The notes: generated by a model from the sequence alone, not told the origin. 64,000 nt of DNA from Litchfieldella xinjiangensis (GCF_000759345.1 NZ_JPZL01000003.1:493438-557437); one strand, 5' to 3'; positions 17,248-26,622 are shown, counted from the first letter of the stretch. Numbers and translations are program-made.

Positions 17248-19074
17248 ATGTGGCCTCCATTTTCCCTTAATCGCCCGCTGGTATGGGCAGGCCTCGCCGC
17301 GTTGGCGGCGATCGGCTGGCTGCCCAGCCTGTGGCTGAGGTTCGTAGCGTTGTGTTTCGTCGGAATCGGGCTTGCCGATGCCTGGCAGCAGATCCGTCAC
17401 GAAAGTCGGCGCCGCCTTCTGTCCGAGGAGGCGCTCAAGCTATCGGACGACGGGGTGGTGATCAGCGATGCGCAAAACCGTATCGTGGCCGTTAATCCCG
17501 CCTTCACGCAAATCACCGGCTACACCATTGATGAAGTGAAGGGGCAGGATCCGTCCATCCTCTCGGCGGGACGCCACGACAAGGCGTTCTACGATCGCTA
17601 CTGGCAGACGCTGCAAGCCACCGGTCGCTGGGAAGGCGAGATATGGAACCAGCGCAAGCATGGCGATCAGTTCCCCGAGTGGCTGCGCGTCCAGGCGTGT
17701 CCCGACGACAAGGGGCGGCTGAGCCATTACGTTGCCCTGTTCACTGATATCTCCCGACACAAGGCGCGCGAGCAGGACTTGCGTCGCATCGGCTTCGAGG
17801 ACCCCTTGACCGGGCTACCCAATCGACGCCGATTGCATGACCTCATGACCTCTCGTCTTCGCCACCTGCGTGCCGGTGAAGGACTCGACATGGCGTTGAT
17901 CGATATCGATGGATTCAAGGCCATCAACGACGCCATGGGCGTGGATTGCGGCGACCGGTTGCTGGCGCGGTTCGGGCAGCGGTTGGCCGGGCATGTTGCC
18001 GGCGGGGTCGTGGGTCGGCTAGGCGGTGACGAGTTCATGGTGATTCGCACGACGACCTTCAACGATCATGAAAAATGGGTCAGCGGCTTGCGCGATCATC
18101 TCAGTGAGCCCTTCGAGATTGACGGGCACTCGCTGCGTCTGGGCCTGACGATCGGCAGTTGTCGGGCGCCGGAAGATGGCAACGACTCGGGCGTGTTGTT
18201 CCAGCGCATGGAATCGGCGCTTTACAGCGCCAAGCGCCATGGCCGAAATCACGATCAGCGCTTTCGCCCCTCTTTGGATGTGGCTGGGGACCGCCAACTG
18301 GGCTTGGTCAATGACCTAAGGGCAGCCCTGGCCAAGGGGACCCAGTTGGAGCTGCATTATCAGACACAGCATGCCCTGAACGACGGCGCCCTGGTCGGGA
18401 TGGAGGCGCTGCTGCGCTGGCGTCACCCCGAGCATGGCATGATCTCACCAGCCGATTTCATTCCCCTGGCCGAGCGGCACGGCTTGATGTCGTCGCTGGG
18501 CAGTTGGGTCGTCGATCGGGCCGTGGCTCAGCTTGCTACCTGGCGCGCTGCAGGCATGCCCCGGGTGCCGGTGTGGGTCAACATTTCCGCGCTGCAGTTG
18601 ATTCAGGGCGATCTCGAATCGCGCCTGGCGGCTTGCCTGGCCCAGCATCGCGTGCCGCCGAACATGCTGGGGCTCGAACTCACCGAGTCGGTGCTACTCG
18701 ACGAGCGTGCCGGGGATATCTACCCGCGCCTGGAAGCCCTGCGTAAGCTGGGCCACGAAATTGCCATCGACGACTTCGGTACCGGTTACTCGTCGCTCAG
18801 TTACCTCAAGCGCTTACCGGTGGACAAGCTCAAGCTCGACCGAGCGTTCATTCGTGCCCTGCCCGAAGACAGCGCCGATGCCGCGATCGTCAGTGCGGTT
18901 CTGGCCATGGCCCGGGGGTTGTCGCTGGTCGTCATCGCGGAGGGTGTCGAGACACCTGCCCAGCGCGACTTCCTGAAGCGCAACGGGTGTCCGCTGGTTC
19001 AGGGGTTCTTGTTCTCGCGCCCCGAACCGGCATCCGAGCTCGAGGCACGTTTGATGGAACCGCAGCCCGTCTGA
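17248..19074 (+). CDS. PAS-GGDEF-EAL cyclic-di-GMP signalling protein
   Basis: This 608-residue protein has two short membrane segments (about residues 9-50), a PAS domain (about 62-170, ending ALFTDISRHK), a GGDEF domain (about 180-335) and an EAL domain (about 350-600). The cyclase motif RLGGDEF is intact. The EAL domain keeps GMEALLRW, ELTES, IDDFGTGYSSL, KLDRAF, AEGVET and QGFLFSRP, so both activities are possible in principle. There is no RxxD inhibitory site right before GGDEF. The PAS lacks the LOV motif Cys (GQDPSILSAG instead), so it is not a flavin-photoadduct sensor. It is divergent from fabA and convergent with the photolyase gene. Confidence 0.92.
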   Translation: MWPPFSLNRPLVWAGLAALAAIGWLPSLWLRFVALCFVGIGLADAWQQIRHESRRRLLSEEALKLSDDGVVISDAQNRIVAVNPAFTQITGYTIDEVKGQDPSILSAGRHDKAFYDRYWQTLQATGRWEGEIWNQRKHGDQFPEWLRVQACPDDKGRLSHYVALFTDISRHKAREQDLRRIGFEDPLTGLPNRRRLHDLMTSRLRHLRAGEGLDMALIDIDGFKAINDAMGVDCGDRLLARFGQRLAGHVAGGVVGRLGGDEFMVIRTTTFNDHEKWVSGLRDHLSEPFEIDGHSLRLGLTIGSCRAPEDGNDSGVLFQRMESALYSAKRHGRNHDQRFRPSLDVAGDRQLGLVNDLRAALAKGTQLELHYQTQHALNDGALVGMEALLRWRHPEHGMISPADFIPLAERHGLMSSLGSWVVDRAVAQLATWRAAGMPRVPVWVNISALQLIQGDLESRLAACLAQHRVPPNMLGLELTESVLLDERAGDIYPRLEALRKLGHEIAIDDFGTGYSSLSYLKRLPVDKLKLDRAFIRALPEDSADAAIVSAVLAMARGLSLVVIAEGVETPAQRDFLKRNGCPLVQGFLFSRPEPASELEARLMEPQPV

Positions 19075-19101
19075 GGCTCGGCCGTCCTTCTCTGCCCAGC
19101 C

Positions 19102-20508
19102 TCATCCCAGAGATTTGAACGCCTCTAGCGCACGAGCGCGAGCAGCCTTGTGGTCGACGATCGGAGGTGGATAGCCAGTACGTCGTCGAACCTCCTGTGA
19201 CGGATCGTGCCGCAGGCGCCCCGGTACGTCTTGCAGGGTTTCCACATAGTGGCCGATGAACGTGCCATCCGGGTCGAAGCGTTTCGACTGGGTCACGGGA
19301 TTGAAGATGCGGAAGTAGGGGGCTGCATCGGTCCCGGTCGAGGCAGCCCATTGCCAGCCGCCGTTGTTGGCCGCGAAATCCCCATCGACCAGATGGTGCA
19401 TGAAGAAGCCTTCGCCGCGTCGCCAATCGATCAGCAGGTGTTTCGACAGGAACATGGCCGTGACCATTCTCAGACGATTGTGCATCCAGCCGGTCGCGAC
19501 CAGTTGGCGCATGGCGGCATCGACGAGCGGGTAGCCGGTACGGCCTTCACACCAGGCATGAAATGCAGCGTCATCGTCACGCCATGCCAGGCCTTCCGTG
19601 TGCGTCTGAAAAGGCCGGCCCCGACAGAGATCGGGGAAGCCCACTACCAGATGCAGGTAGAACTCTCGCCATATCAACTCATTGACCCAGGCCACCAAGC
19701 CTGCGTCGCCTTCGGCCAGCCCGCCCTGATTCTCGGCCAATACGGCCTGTAGACACTGGCGCGCAGAGATCATGCCAAGCGCCAGGTAGGGCGCCAGTTC
19801 GCTGGTTCCAGCCTGTGCCGGATAATCACGCTGGACGTGGTAATGGCGTGCACGGTACCTGAGAAAGCGCTGGAGCCGCGAGGCGGCGACGGCCTGTCCC
19901 GCTGGCCATAGGGTGGCATTCGCGATCGAGGCGTCCTTTGGCGATTCGGGTAGCGGGTCCGAGTCGATGGCCAGCCTGGGTTGGGGCGAAGGCGTGTCTC
20001 GCAAGGCGATGCGCGAGGCCTCGAGCTGACGGTGCCAGGCCTTGGCGAAGGGGGTGAAAACCCGATAGTAATCGCCTTGGCCGGTCAGCAGTTCCCCCGG
20101 GGCAAAGGCCACCGAATCGGTGAAGCCTCGGGCCTCGAAGCCTTCCTGTTTGAAGGCGTCGAGTACCGCCTGGTCACGACGACGCTCGTTGAGCGGATAC
20201 TCGCGATTGAAGTAGATGCCGCGTGCGCCCTGTTCACGGGCTACGGTCAGGAGTGCCTGTGCGGCGCCCTCGAAGTTATCGGCAGTCCGGTGAAGCAGCG
20301 GTATGTTCAGGCCGGCCAGATCGTCGCGAAGCGCCGCCACGCCACGGGCCCAGAAATCCAGCTTATTGGGACCGTGGCCATGACGCTGCCATTGCGCGGT
20401 GCTACGCAGGAAGACTGCAATCACCGGTCCTCGTGAGGCCGCCTGGCTGAGGGCTGTGTTGTCATCAGTGCGCAGGTCACTGCGAAACCAGACCAGGATC
20501 GGGGGCAT
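19102..20508 (-). CDS. phrB: Deoxyribodipyrimidine photolyase (CPD class I)
   Basis: The enzyme splits UV-induced cyclobutane pyrimidine dimers with light, using FADH. ATG 20508 is preferred to 20520: GGGAG lies five bases upstream, and MPPILVWFRSDLRTDDN then matches the family N-terminus. It has 468 residues. The antenna domain comes first. The FAD-binding region carries LVAWVNELIWREFY, GRTGYPLVDAAMRQL, TGWMHNRLRM and the signature QWAASTGTDAAPYFRIFNP. It lies 27 bases after the LitR-like regulator gene on the same strand, forming a two-gene unit under the operator at 21548-21571. Confidence 0.95.
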   Translation of the reverse strand: MPPILVWFRSDLRTDDNTALSQAASRGPVIAVFLRSTAQWQRHGHGPNKLDFWARGVAALRDDLAGLNIPLLHRTADNFEGAAQALLTVAREQGARGIYFNREYPLNERRRDQAVLDAFKQEGFEARGFTDSVAFAPGELLTGQGDYYRVFTPFAKAWHRQLEASRIALRDTPSPQPRLAIDSDPLPESPKDASIANATLWPAGQAVAASRLQRFLRYRARHYHVQRDYPAQAGTSELAPYLALGMISARQCLQAVLAENQGGLAEGDAGLVAWVNELIWREFYLHLVVGFPDLCRGRPFQTHTEGLAWRDDDAAFHAWCEGRTGYPLVDAAMRQLVATGWMHNRLRMVTAMFLSKHLLIDWRRGEGFFMHHLVDGDFAANNGGWQWAASTGTDAAPYFRIFNPVTQSKRFDPDGTFIGHYVETLQDVPGRLRHDPSQEVRRRTGYPPPIVDHKAARARALEAFKSLG

Positions 20509-20535
20509 GCGCTCTCCCATCGGGACTGTTGCGAC

Positions 20536-21453
20536 TCAACGGCGAATCAGGGGGTCCAGGCGCACGATCGCTTGGGAGGGATCATCGCCGAGTAGGGCGA
20601 CCTGGCTCGCCTCGAGATCGCCCTCGCGGATACGTGCCACGGGACCACATAAACCGACCGGCACATCGAGCTGCTCGGCAAGCCTGGGCAATTGGCGGCG
20701 TATCAGGTCGGCACGTTCGGCCTGGCCGCTGCAGAGCAGCAAGGCGTCGGCGCGTAGGCGCTCGACACCCAGCGGCAATTCGGCGAACGGCATTGGGGTA
20801 TCGAAGAGATGCACGGCATAGCCTGCGTGGGACGCCGAGAGTGCGATCAACATGCCCCAGAGGGCCCCTTGCTCCTCCGGCAGGGGGGCGACCAGAACGG
20901 TCGGGCCACGTCGTGTGAGGTTGGCATGGTAAAGCCGAATGCCAATGCGGGTCCGCAGGAAGGATTCCAGCGTACGACGCTGCAACAGCGCACCAAGCTG
21001 ATCGTCCCAATGCTCTTCGAGCTGAGTGACCATGGGCGTGAGCAGCTCACTGATACAGGTGTCAACGGGATACAGGGCCATACTCTGATTGAATAGCGCG
21101 TCGAGCCTGGCCAGGTCGATCGATTCCACTGCCGTCACCAGCTGTTGACGCTGGCTCGTCCAATCCCCAGCCACCGGATCGGGTGTTTCTGTGGCCTGTG
21201 GCTGATCAAGCAACTCGCGAACCTGGCTGACTGGCACACCCCGATTGAGCCATTGGAGAATTCGCTCGATTCGGGTGATGTCGTCGCTCGCGTACAGACG
21301 ATGTCCTTTGGGAGTGCGCTGCGGACGAATCAGGCCATAACGACGCTCCCAGGCACGCAAGGTCACCGAATTGACTCCGGTCAGGCGCGAGACTTCACGG
21401 ATTGGATAGAGCGGCGCATCGGCCGGGTGTGTCGCCTTGTCACTCATGCGCAC
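20536..21453 (-). CDS. MerR-family regulator of the LitR/CarH type with degenerate B12-like domain
   Basis: This 305-residue protein starts at GTG 21453 (AGAGG five bases upstream); ATG 21447 is an alternative. An N-terminal MerR helix-turn-helix (YPIREVSRLTGVNSVTLRAWERRYGL, then RTPKGHRLYASDDITRI) is followed by a helical region and a C-terminal Rossmann-like B12-binding fold. In cobalamin-binding CarH/LitR proteins the ligand His lies in an E-x-H type motif. Here the matching stretch reads PLPEEQGALWG, so the His is absent and B12 photosensing is unlikely. This resembles class II LitR proteins. It is encoded with phrB and probably represses from the palindrome upstream. Confidence 0.85.
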   Translation of the reverse strand: MRMSDKATHPADAPLYPIREVSRLTGVNSVTLRAWERRYGLIRPQRTPKGHRLYASDDITRIERILQWLNRGVPVSQVRELLDQPQATETPDPVAGDWTSQRQQLVTAVESIDLARLDALFNQSMALYPVDTCISELLTPMVTQLEEHWDDQLGALLQRRTLESFLRTRIGIRLYHANLTRRGPTVLVAPLPEEQGALWGMLIALSASHAGYAVHLFDTPMPFAELPLGVERLRADALLLCSGQAERADLIRRQLPRLAEQLDVPVGLCGPVARIREGDLEASQVALLGDDPSQAIVRLDPLIRR

Positions 21454-21547
21454 TGCTACCTCTTACGAATCGGCGGATTGCGTTTCGAATCGCCGCTGGC
21501 CAGTCGAGTCCCTAGGGGACGGTCGCCCACAGGATGCGGCAGAATAT

Positions 21548-21571
21548 TGTACAGGGCAATCCCTGTGTACA
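21548..21571. promoter_or_regulatory. LitR-type operator, TGTACA-N12-TGTACA
   Basis: Two TGTACA half-sites are separated by exactly 12 bases, with further inverted symmetry inside (CAGGG / CCCTG). From memory, the site reported for class II LitR in Pseudomonas putida is T(G/A)TACA-N12-TGTA(C/T)A; this sequence matches it at every position. On the minus strand the half-sites overlap a plausible promoter, TTGTAC-N17-CAATAT, in front of the regulator-phrB unit. A repressor here would occlude both the -35 and -10. Confidence 0.8.
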
Positions 21572-21614
21572 ACATTATGCTGCGTCCTCGCTGCGCTCGG
21601 AGGCTATCGAGTAC

Positions 21615-21642
21615 TTGAACAAGACTAGCAGAAAGGTACAAA
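21615..21642 (+). promoter_or_regulatory. Candidate promoter of the epimerase gene
   Basis: TTGAAC (21615-21620), a 16-base spacer and TACAAA (21637-21642) lie about 85 bases before the TIGR01777 gene. The overlapping TACA-N5-TGTA could add a regulatory half-site. This is a pattern match only. Confidence 0.35.
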
Positions 21643-21727
21643 TACTGTATAAGTCGGTTTTCCGCTAACGTTCTGAAAGGTTCCTGGCGGCGGCCGTCGG
21701 GATTGGAGCACGAATCGGGAGAGAGCC

Positions 21728-22624
21728 ATGCGTATCCTAATCACGGGCGGCAGCGGTTTCGTCGGGCGGCACCTTTGCCAGCGGCTGGCCGAGGCGGGGC
21801 ATTCCTTGCTGGTCGTATCGCGACGGCCTGATGCAGTGCGGTCCTTGCTCCCCGCCAGTGCGCTCATTCGCAGCAGGGTTGACGAGTTCGACGAGGAGTC
21901 ACCCGAGGCGATCGTCAATCTGGCCGGTGAGTCGATCTTCGCCAAGCGTTGGAGCGAGGCGCAGAAAAACCGGCTGATCGATTCCCGCGTAACCATTACG
22001 CAGGCGTTGGCCGCACTGTGCCAGCGGCTCGACACACCACCTCGTGTCATGGTGTCCGGTTCAGCCATGGGTTATTACGGCGATCAGGGCGATCGGCCCG
22101 TGACGGAAGACACGCCCCCTCACGACGAGTTCGCTCACCGCTTGTGCACGCGTTGGGAAGCGACCGCTCAGGAGGCCGAAGCTAGCGGGGTGCGTGTGGC
22201 GCGGGTGCGTATCGGTCTGGTACTGGAGCGCGACGGAGGTAGCCTCAAGATGATGCTGCCAGCCTACCGTCTGGGGCTGGGGGCAACGCTAGGCAGCGGG
22301 CGACAGTTTATGCCGTGGGTGCATCGCGAGGATCTGGTGCGACTAATCGAGTTTCTGCTGACGCGAGATGACCTCAGCGGGGCATTCAACGCCTCGGCAC
22401 CAAGGCCGGTTACCAATGCCGAATTCACCCGTTGCCTGGCCGCGCAGCTGTCCCGCCCGGTGCTGTTTCGAGTGCCGGCATTTGCGCTCAAGACCGGACT
22501 GGGCGAGATGTCACAGCTGCTCTTGGGAGGGGTGGATATGCGACCGCAGCGCCTGGAGGAGGCGGGGTTCCAGTTTCGTTACCCCCGCCTCGATATGGCA
22601 CTGACAAACATCCTGTCTCGCTAG
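21728..22624 (+). CDS. yfcH: TIGR01777-family NAD-dependent epimerase (YfcH-like)
   Basis: This is a 298-residue extended short-chain dehydrogenase. The nucleotide-binding motif MRILITGGSGFVGRHLCQRL opens the protein. Hallmarks of this family follow: IVNLAGESIFAKRWSEAQK, SGSAMGYYGDQGDRPVTE, VARVRIGLVLERDGG, MPWVHREDLVRLI and a C-terminal DUF1731-like end (LLLGGVDMRPQRLEEAGFQFRYP). The substrate is unknown for the family. It is divergent from the litR-phrB unit and shares the LitR-type operator region. Homologues belong to light or LitR regulons in other proteobacteria as I recall, so co-regulation is a reasonable inference. Confidence 0.88.
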   Translation: MRILITGGSGFVGRHLCQRLAEAGHSLLVVSRRPDAVRSLLPASALIRSRVDEFDEESPEAIVNLAGESIFAKRWSEAQKNRLIDSRVTITQALAALCQRLDTPPRVMVSGSAMGYYGDQGDRPVTEDTPPHDEFAHRLCTRWEATAQEAEASGVRVARVRIGLVLERDGGSLKMMLPAYRLGLGATLGSGRQFMPWVHREDLVRLIEFLLTRDDLSGAFNASAPRPVTNAEFTRCLAAQLSRPVLFRVPAFALKTGLGEMSQLLLGGVDMRPQRLEEAGFQFRYPRLDMALTNILSR

Positions 22625-22644
22625 GCTGTTCCTGTCACTGGTCT

Positions 22645-25590
22645 CTAGCGTTCCTGCTCCACGGTGACGATCACACGCACCGCGTCCAGGCGCAGGCGTG
22701 TGCCTTCGATAGCGGCGTCCAGCGCCGCCCGCTCGTCACGCAACGCCTGCAATTCGTCCTCGCGTACCGCCGGATTGTGCTGTGCCAAGGCATGCAACCG
22801 GACAAGCTCGGCATCCAGCGATTCCCGCATACGGTGCTGAGCGGCTTCGACGATACTCGGCAATTCACGCTCGGCCTCGGTCTCGCCTTGAGTCAGTAGC
22901 TCCCGGAGCTGATCGTGGCGGCTCTTGATCAGATCGCGGGCGACGGCTTTCTTCACCTTCTGCAGGTTCTTGGACAAGCCCGTGAATGACACCTTGTCCG
23001 AGAGGTTGGCGCCCGACTCGTCGAGGAGTACACGCACCGCCGTCGGCGGCAGGAAGCGATTGACGTGCAGGCGCTGCGGGGCCGGCGCATGGGTCCGGAA
23101 TATCAGCTCGGCCATGATACGGCCCGGCGGGATGCTGGGATGCTTGAGCAGGGCCAAGGCCGTGTTGCCCATAGTGCCGCTGAGGATCCGGCCCATCATT
23201 TCGCGCAGCAACGGGTGCTCCCAGGAGAGCCGTTGCACATCGTCGCGGGCCAGGGCACGTGACCGGGAGAACGTGGCGCTGAAACCCTCCTCGCCTTTTA
23301 CCAGTCCCGGCAGGCCATCCAGCATCTGCGGGCTGGGCTCGAGCAGTAGCAATTCACCGCCGAGTTCCTGGCTATCGACCCCGAAGATATCCAGCGCCTG
23401 GTCGAGGTAGCGCGGCAACGCGGAATCCGTGTCGAGTTCTCGGATCGCCTCGATGACCCGGTCGGCGCGCTCATGACGGCATGCATTGAGTTCAAGGAGG
23501 CGATTGCGGCCAGCGTCGCGTTCGGTCAGCCGGGCCTGGAACAGGCTCCGTGTCTCGCTGATGATCTCGTCGAGGCCGTCGCCGTCCAGGAGGGCATCCG
23601 CCAAGGCGTCGCCGAAGGCGTCGTAGAGTTCGCTGCCAATGCCATGTGGGGCGCTGAAAGCATCCATGCCCTCGTCGTACCAGCGCAGCAGTCGTGCCAG
23701 CGGGCTATCGGCAAAGCTGGCCACGTGCAGTTCGATGGCGTGTCGTTGACCAATGCGATCGAGACGCCCGATGCGCTGCTCGAGCTGGTCGGGGTGTAGC
23801 GGCAGGTCGAACATTACCAGATGACGGCAGAACTGGAAGTTGCGTCCCTCCGAGCCGATCTCCGAGCACACCATGACCTGGCTGCCTTCCTCTTCATCGG
23901 CGAAGGCGGCGGCGGCCCGGTCCCGCTCGATCAGGGTCAGCCCTTCATGGAACACGGGGGCATGAATGCCGCCCAATACGCGGAGCGCCTCGGCCAGGCC
24001 CTCGACCGTGTCCCGATGGTGGGCGATCACCAACACCTTGTCGCGACCGACCTCGGTGAGCAATTCGAGTAGCCAGGTGACCCGGGGATCGAGTTGCCAC
24101 CATGGTTCGGCGTTCAGCGGATCTTCCGCCTGGGCGCGATACATGGCGTCGAGGTGCAGTATGACCTCGGGGTGGTCGAGCCCGGTCTCGATCAGCAGGT
24201 CGTCGAGGTAATCCTCGTCGCGTTCCAGGCGGCGCAGGACGCGGCGATAGGGGGACGGCAGCTCGAGCGAGGTCACGTTCAGGTGACGTTCGGGAAAGCC
24301 ACCCACATGGCGACGGCTGTTGCGGAACATCACCCGGCCGGTACCGTGGCGGTCGAGAAGCTGCTCGCGCAACTGGCTTCGGGCAGCCGCGTGCTGCTCG
24401 GGGCTGCGTTCGGGGTCGCTCAGGGTGTTCAGTAGCGCCTGGCTGTCGGCATCGTCGATCACGCTGCCCACGGCGTCGCGATCCGCTGCCCCCGAGTTGC
24501 CCTTCTCGGGCGGGAGTCGATCCAGAGCATCGATGGCCTCGGCGACCTGGACATAACCCTGCTCCTCGGCCTTGAAACGCTCGAGGCTCTGGTAGCGGTC
24601 GGGATCGAGCAGGCGCAGACGAGCGAAGTGACTCTCGACGCCCATTTGTTCGGGCGTGGCGGTCAGTAGCAACAGGCCGGGCGTGAACGCGGCCAATCGC
24701 TCGACACAGGCATAACCGGGTCCGCTACCTTGCGGTGACCAGTCGAGATGATGCGCTTCGTCGACGATCAACAGGTCCCAGTCGCAGGCGTTGGCCTGGG
24801 CCTGTCGCTGCGGATTGGCAAACAGCCACTGCTGGCTGGCCAGAATCAATTGTCCCGACTCGAAGGGGTTGGCCTCGGCCTGGGCCTGGCTCTGGTGTTC
24901 GTCGAGCAGGGTCACCTCGAGGGCGAAGCGACGCAGCAGCTCGACCAACCATTGATGGGTGAGGCTATCGGGCACCAGGATCAAGGCGCGCTCGGCACGT
25001 CCGGTCAGCAGCAGCCTGTGAAGGATCAGGCCGGCCTCGATGGTCTTGCCGAGCCCGACCTCGTCGGCCAGGAGGACGCGCGGAGCGTGACGGTTGGCGA
25101 CTTCATCGGCGATATACAGCTGGTGCGGAATCAGGTCGATCTTGGGCCCGGCCAGGCCGAGTGCCGGGTTCTGCTCGATACGGTGATGGTGGTGCAACGT
25201 CCGAAAGCGCAGGTCGAACCAATCGTTGCGGTCGACCTGGCCGGTCAGCAATCGATCACGTGCCTGATCGAACTGCATGGTATCGGCCAGCTGTGCTTCG
25301 GGGAGTTCGTGCAGGTTGCCGCTGTCGTCCTCGCCGATATAGACGATCAGCCCGTCGACCTCCTTGCTGTCGTCGACGATCATCTGCCAGCCTTCGGCAG
25401 ACTGAATGCGATCGCCGCTGCCGAAGGCCACGCGCGTGAGTGGTGCCTGGCGCACGCTGTAGGTGCGGGTTTCCTGGCTGGCGCTGAAGAGTACGGTCAC
25501 GCTGCGGATATCGCAGTTCAGGACGGTGCCCAGGCCCAGCTCGGCTTCGCCGTCGCTGATCCAGCGCTGACCGGGAGAAAATTCGCTCAT
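22645..25590 (-). CDS. rapA: RNA polymerase-associated ATPase RapA
   Basis: This SWI2/SNF2-type translocase recycles RNA polymerase. It has 981 residues (E. coli RapA 968). The N-terminal Tudor-like domains begin with FSPGQRWISDGEAELGLG, as expected. Helicase motifs are VLLADEVGLGKTIEAGLI (Walker A), LLIVDEAHH (DEAH-type Walker B), LLLTATPEQMG, then in the second RecA lobe GSEGRNFQFCRHLVMFDLP and EQRIGRLDRIGQ. It is a single leftward gene, convergent with the epimerase gene. Confidence 0.97.
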   Translation of the reverse strand: MSEFSPGQRWISDGEAELGLGTVLNCDIRSVTVLFSASQETRTYSVRQAPLTRVAFGSGDRIQSAEGWQMIVDDSKEVDGLIVYIGEDDSGNLHELPEAQLADTMQFDQARDRLLTGQVDRNDWFDLRFRTLHHHHRIEQNPALGLAGPKIDLIPHQLYIADEVANRHAPRVLLADEVGLGKTIEAGLILHRLLLTGRAERALILVPDSLTHQWLVELLRRFALEVTLLDEHQSQAQAEANPFESGQLILASQQWLFANPQRQAQANACDWDLLIVDEAHHLDWSPQGSGPGYACVERLAAFTPGLLLLTATPEQMGVESHFARLRLLDPDRYQSLERFKAEEQGYVQVAEAIDALDRLPPEKGNSGAADRDAVGSVIDDADSQALLNTLSDPERSPEQHAAARSQLREQLLDRHGTGRVMFRNSRRHVGGFPERHLNVTSLELPSPYRRVLRRLERDEDYLDDLLIETGLDHPEVILHLDAMYRAQAEDPLNAEPWWQLDPRVTWLLELLTEVGRDKVLVIAHHRDTVEGLAEALRVLGGIHAPVFHEGLTLIERDRAAAAFADEEEGSQVMVCSEIGSEGRNFQFCRHLVMFDLPLHPDQLEQRIGRLDRIGQRHAIELHVASFADSPLARLLRWYDEGMDAFSAPHGIGSELYDAFGDALADALLDGDGLDEIISETRSLFQARLTERDAGRNRLLELNACRHERADRVIEAIRELDTDSALPRYLDQALDIFGVDSQELGGELLLLEPSPQMLDGLPGLVKGEEGFSATFSRSRALARDDVQRLSWEHPLLREMMGRILSGTMGNTALALLKHPSIPPGRIMAELIFRTHAPAPQRLHVNRFLPPTAVRVLLDESGANLSDKVSFTGLSKNLQKVKKAVARDLIKSRHDQLRELLTQGETEAERELPSIVEAAQHRMRESLDAELVRLHALAQHNPAVREDELQALRDERAALDAAIEGTRLRLDAVRVIVTVEQER

Positions 25591-25718
25591 GGTGCCTCGA
25601 ATATCAGGATGCTGCGCAAGTCGGGGCCGCCCGCGGGGTCGAAACCCCAGGCGCCGGGGCGCGGTATCTTACCCGAAAGTCGGGGGCGGCTTAAGGGACG
25701 ATATGAAATAGCGCGTTA

Positions 25719-26519
25719 TTACTGCTTGCCGAGCCAGCCTTCGAGTTGCGCACGTGACAATTCGCCGACGTGCCGCTCACGCAAACGCCCTTCACCATCG
25801 AACAGCAGTGTCGTCGGCAGGCCCGGGGACTCGACCAGTGCCATCAATTGTTGCTGCGGATCCAACAGCGGATAACTGAAGGTGAGTCCTTGCTCGTCAA
25901 GGTAGCGGACGACTTGCAGCAATTCCTCCCCCTGGTTCACGACCGCCACGCTCACGCCATCCCGTGTGTCGATCTCCTCGAGCAATGGCATTTCACGCAG
26001 GCAGGGTGGGCACCAGGTGGCCCAGAGATTGATCAGCACATGCTCCCCAGGCAGGTCACGCAATGCGACCGATTCGCCCTCGAGATTCTCCAGGGTCAGT
26101 TCGGGCATCGTGTCGAGCGCCATCTCGCCGGCCAAAGGTTTCAAGGTGACCAGAACCAGCCATAGCGCCGAACAGCCCACCAGCAGGACGATGCCACCCA
26201 TCAGGCGAAGGAAATGGTGGCGCAAAGCCCAGGCCGTCCAGATCGCGGCGGCGAGCAAGCCCCACAGGCCGTGATACCCCGGCTGCCAGAATTTGAGGAT
26301 ATCCAGCGGCGCTTGCGCGTAGGAATCGGCGTGGATCAGCACATGTCCTAAACGGGCACCTAAAAGCCAGCTGATCAGCGTGCCATTGAACCACCACACA
26401 TGCCGATGGCGGGACAGGCCCAGCAACACCAGGCTAGCCACCAGCAGCATCAGGGCAGCAAATAGTGCGTACACACGGGGCAGGGAAACAAGAAATGGGC
26501 CGATGGAGAAGGCGTCCAT
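25719..26519 (-). CDS. Lgt-like membrane domain fused to a TlpA-type thioredoxin
   Basis: This 266-residue protein has two parts. Residues 1-125 carry four or so membrane segments. Their first stretch (GPFLVSLPRVYALFAALML) and LISWLLGARLGHVLIHA resemble the N-terminal half of prolipoprotein diacylglyceryl transferase, but the catalytic core of Lgt is missing. Residues about 135-266 are a TlpA/ResA thioredoxin domain with the active site LWATWCPPCLREMPLL and the cis-Pro region ESPGLPTTLLFDGEG. It probably places a periplasmic disulfide reductase at the membrane, for example for cytochrome maturation or repair. The Lgt-like part may only be an anchor. Confidence 0.82.
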   Translation of the reverse strand: MDAFSIGPFLVSLPRVYALFAALMLLVASLVLLGLSRHRHVWWFNGTLISWLLGARLGHVLIHADSYAQAPLDILKFWQPGYHGLWGLLAAAIWTAWALRHHFLRLMGGIVLLVGCSALWLVLVTLKPLAGEMALDTMPELTLENLEGESVALRDLPGEHVLINLWATWCPPCLREMPLLEEIDTRDGVSVAVVNQGEELLQVVRYLDEQGLTFSYPLLDPQQQLMALVESPGLPTTLLFDGEGRLRERHVGELSRAQLEGWLGKQ

Positions 26520-26622
26520 GAGGTCGTGTCGCTCCGAAGGTCGAGGGTCGGCGAGTGGGGCCTGGCGGGGTTACAATAGCCTCCGCCGTCTCGGCCTGTC
26601 ACCCATCCATCCCGGAGCGCCC

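Noticed and set aside
17248..19074. PAS domain as a LOV photosensor partner for the LitR-like regulator
   Set aside because: The LOV Cys motif (NCRFLQ-type) is absent; the matching stretch is GQDPSILSAG, a standard PAS sequence.
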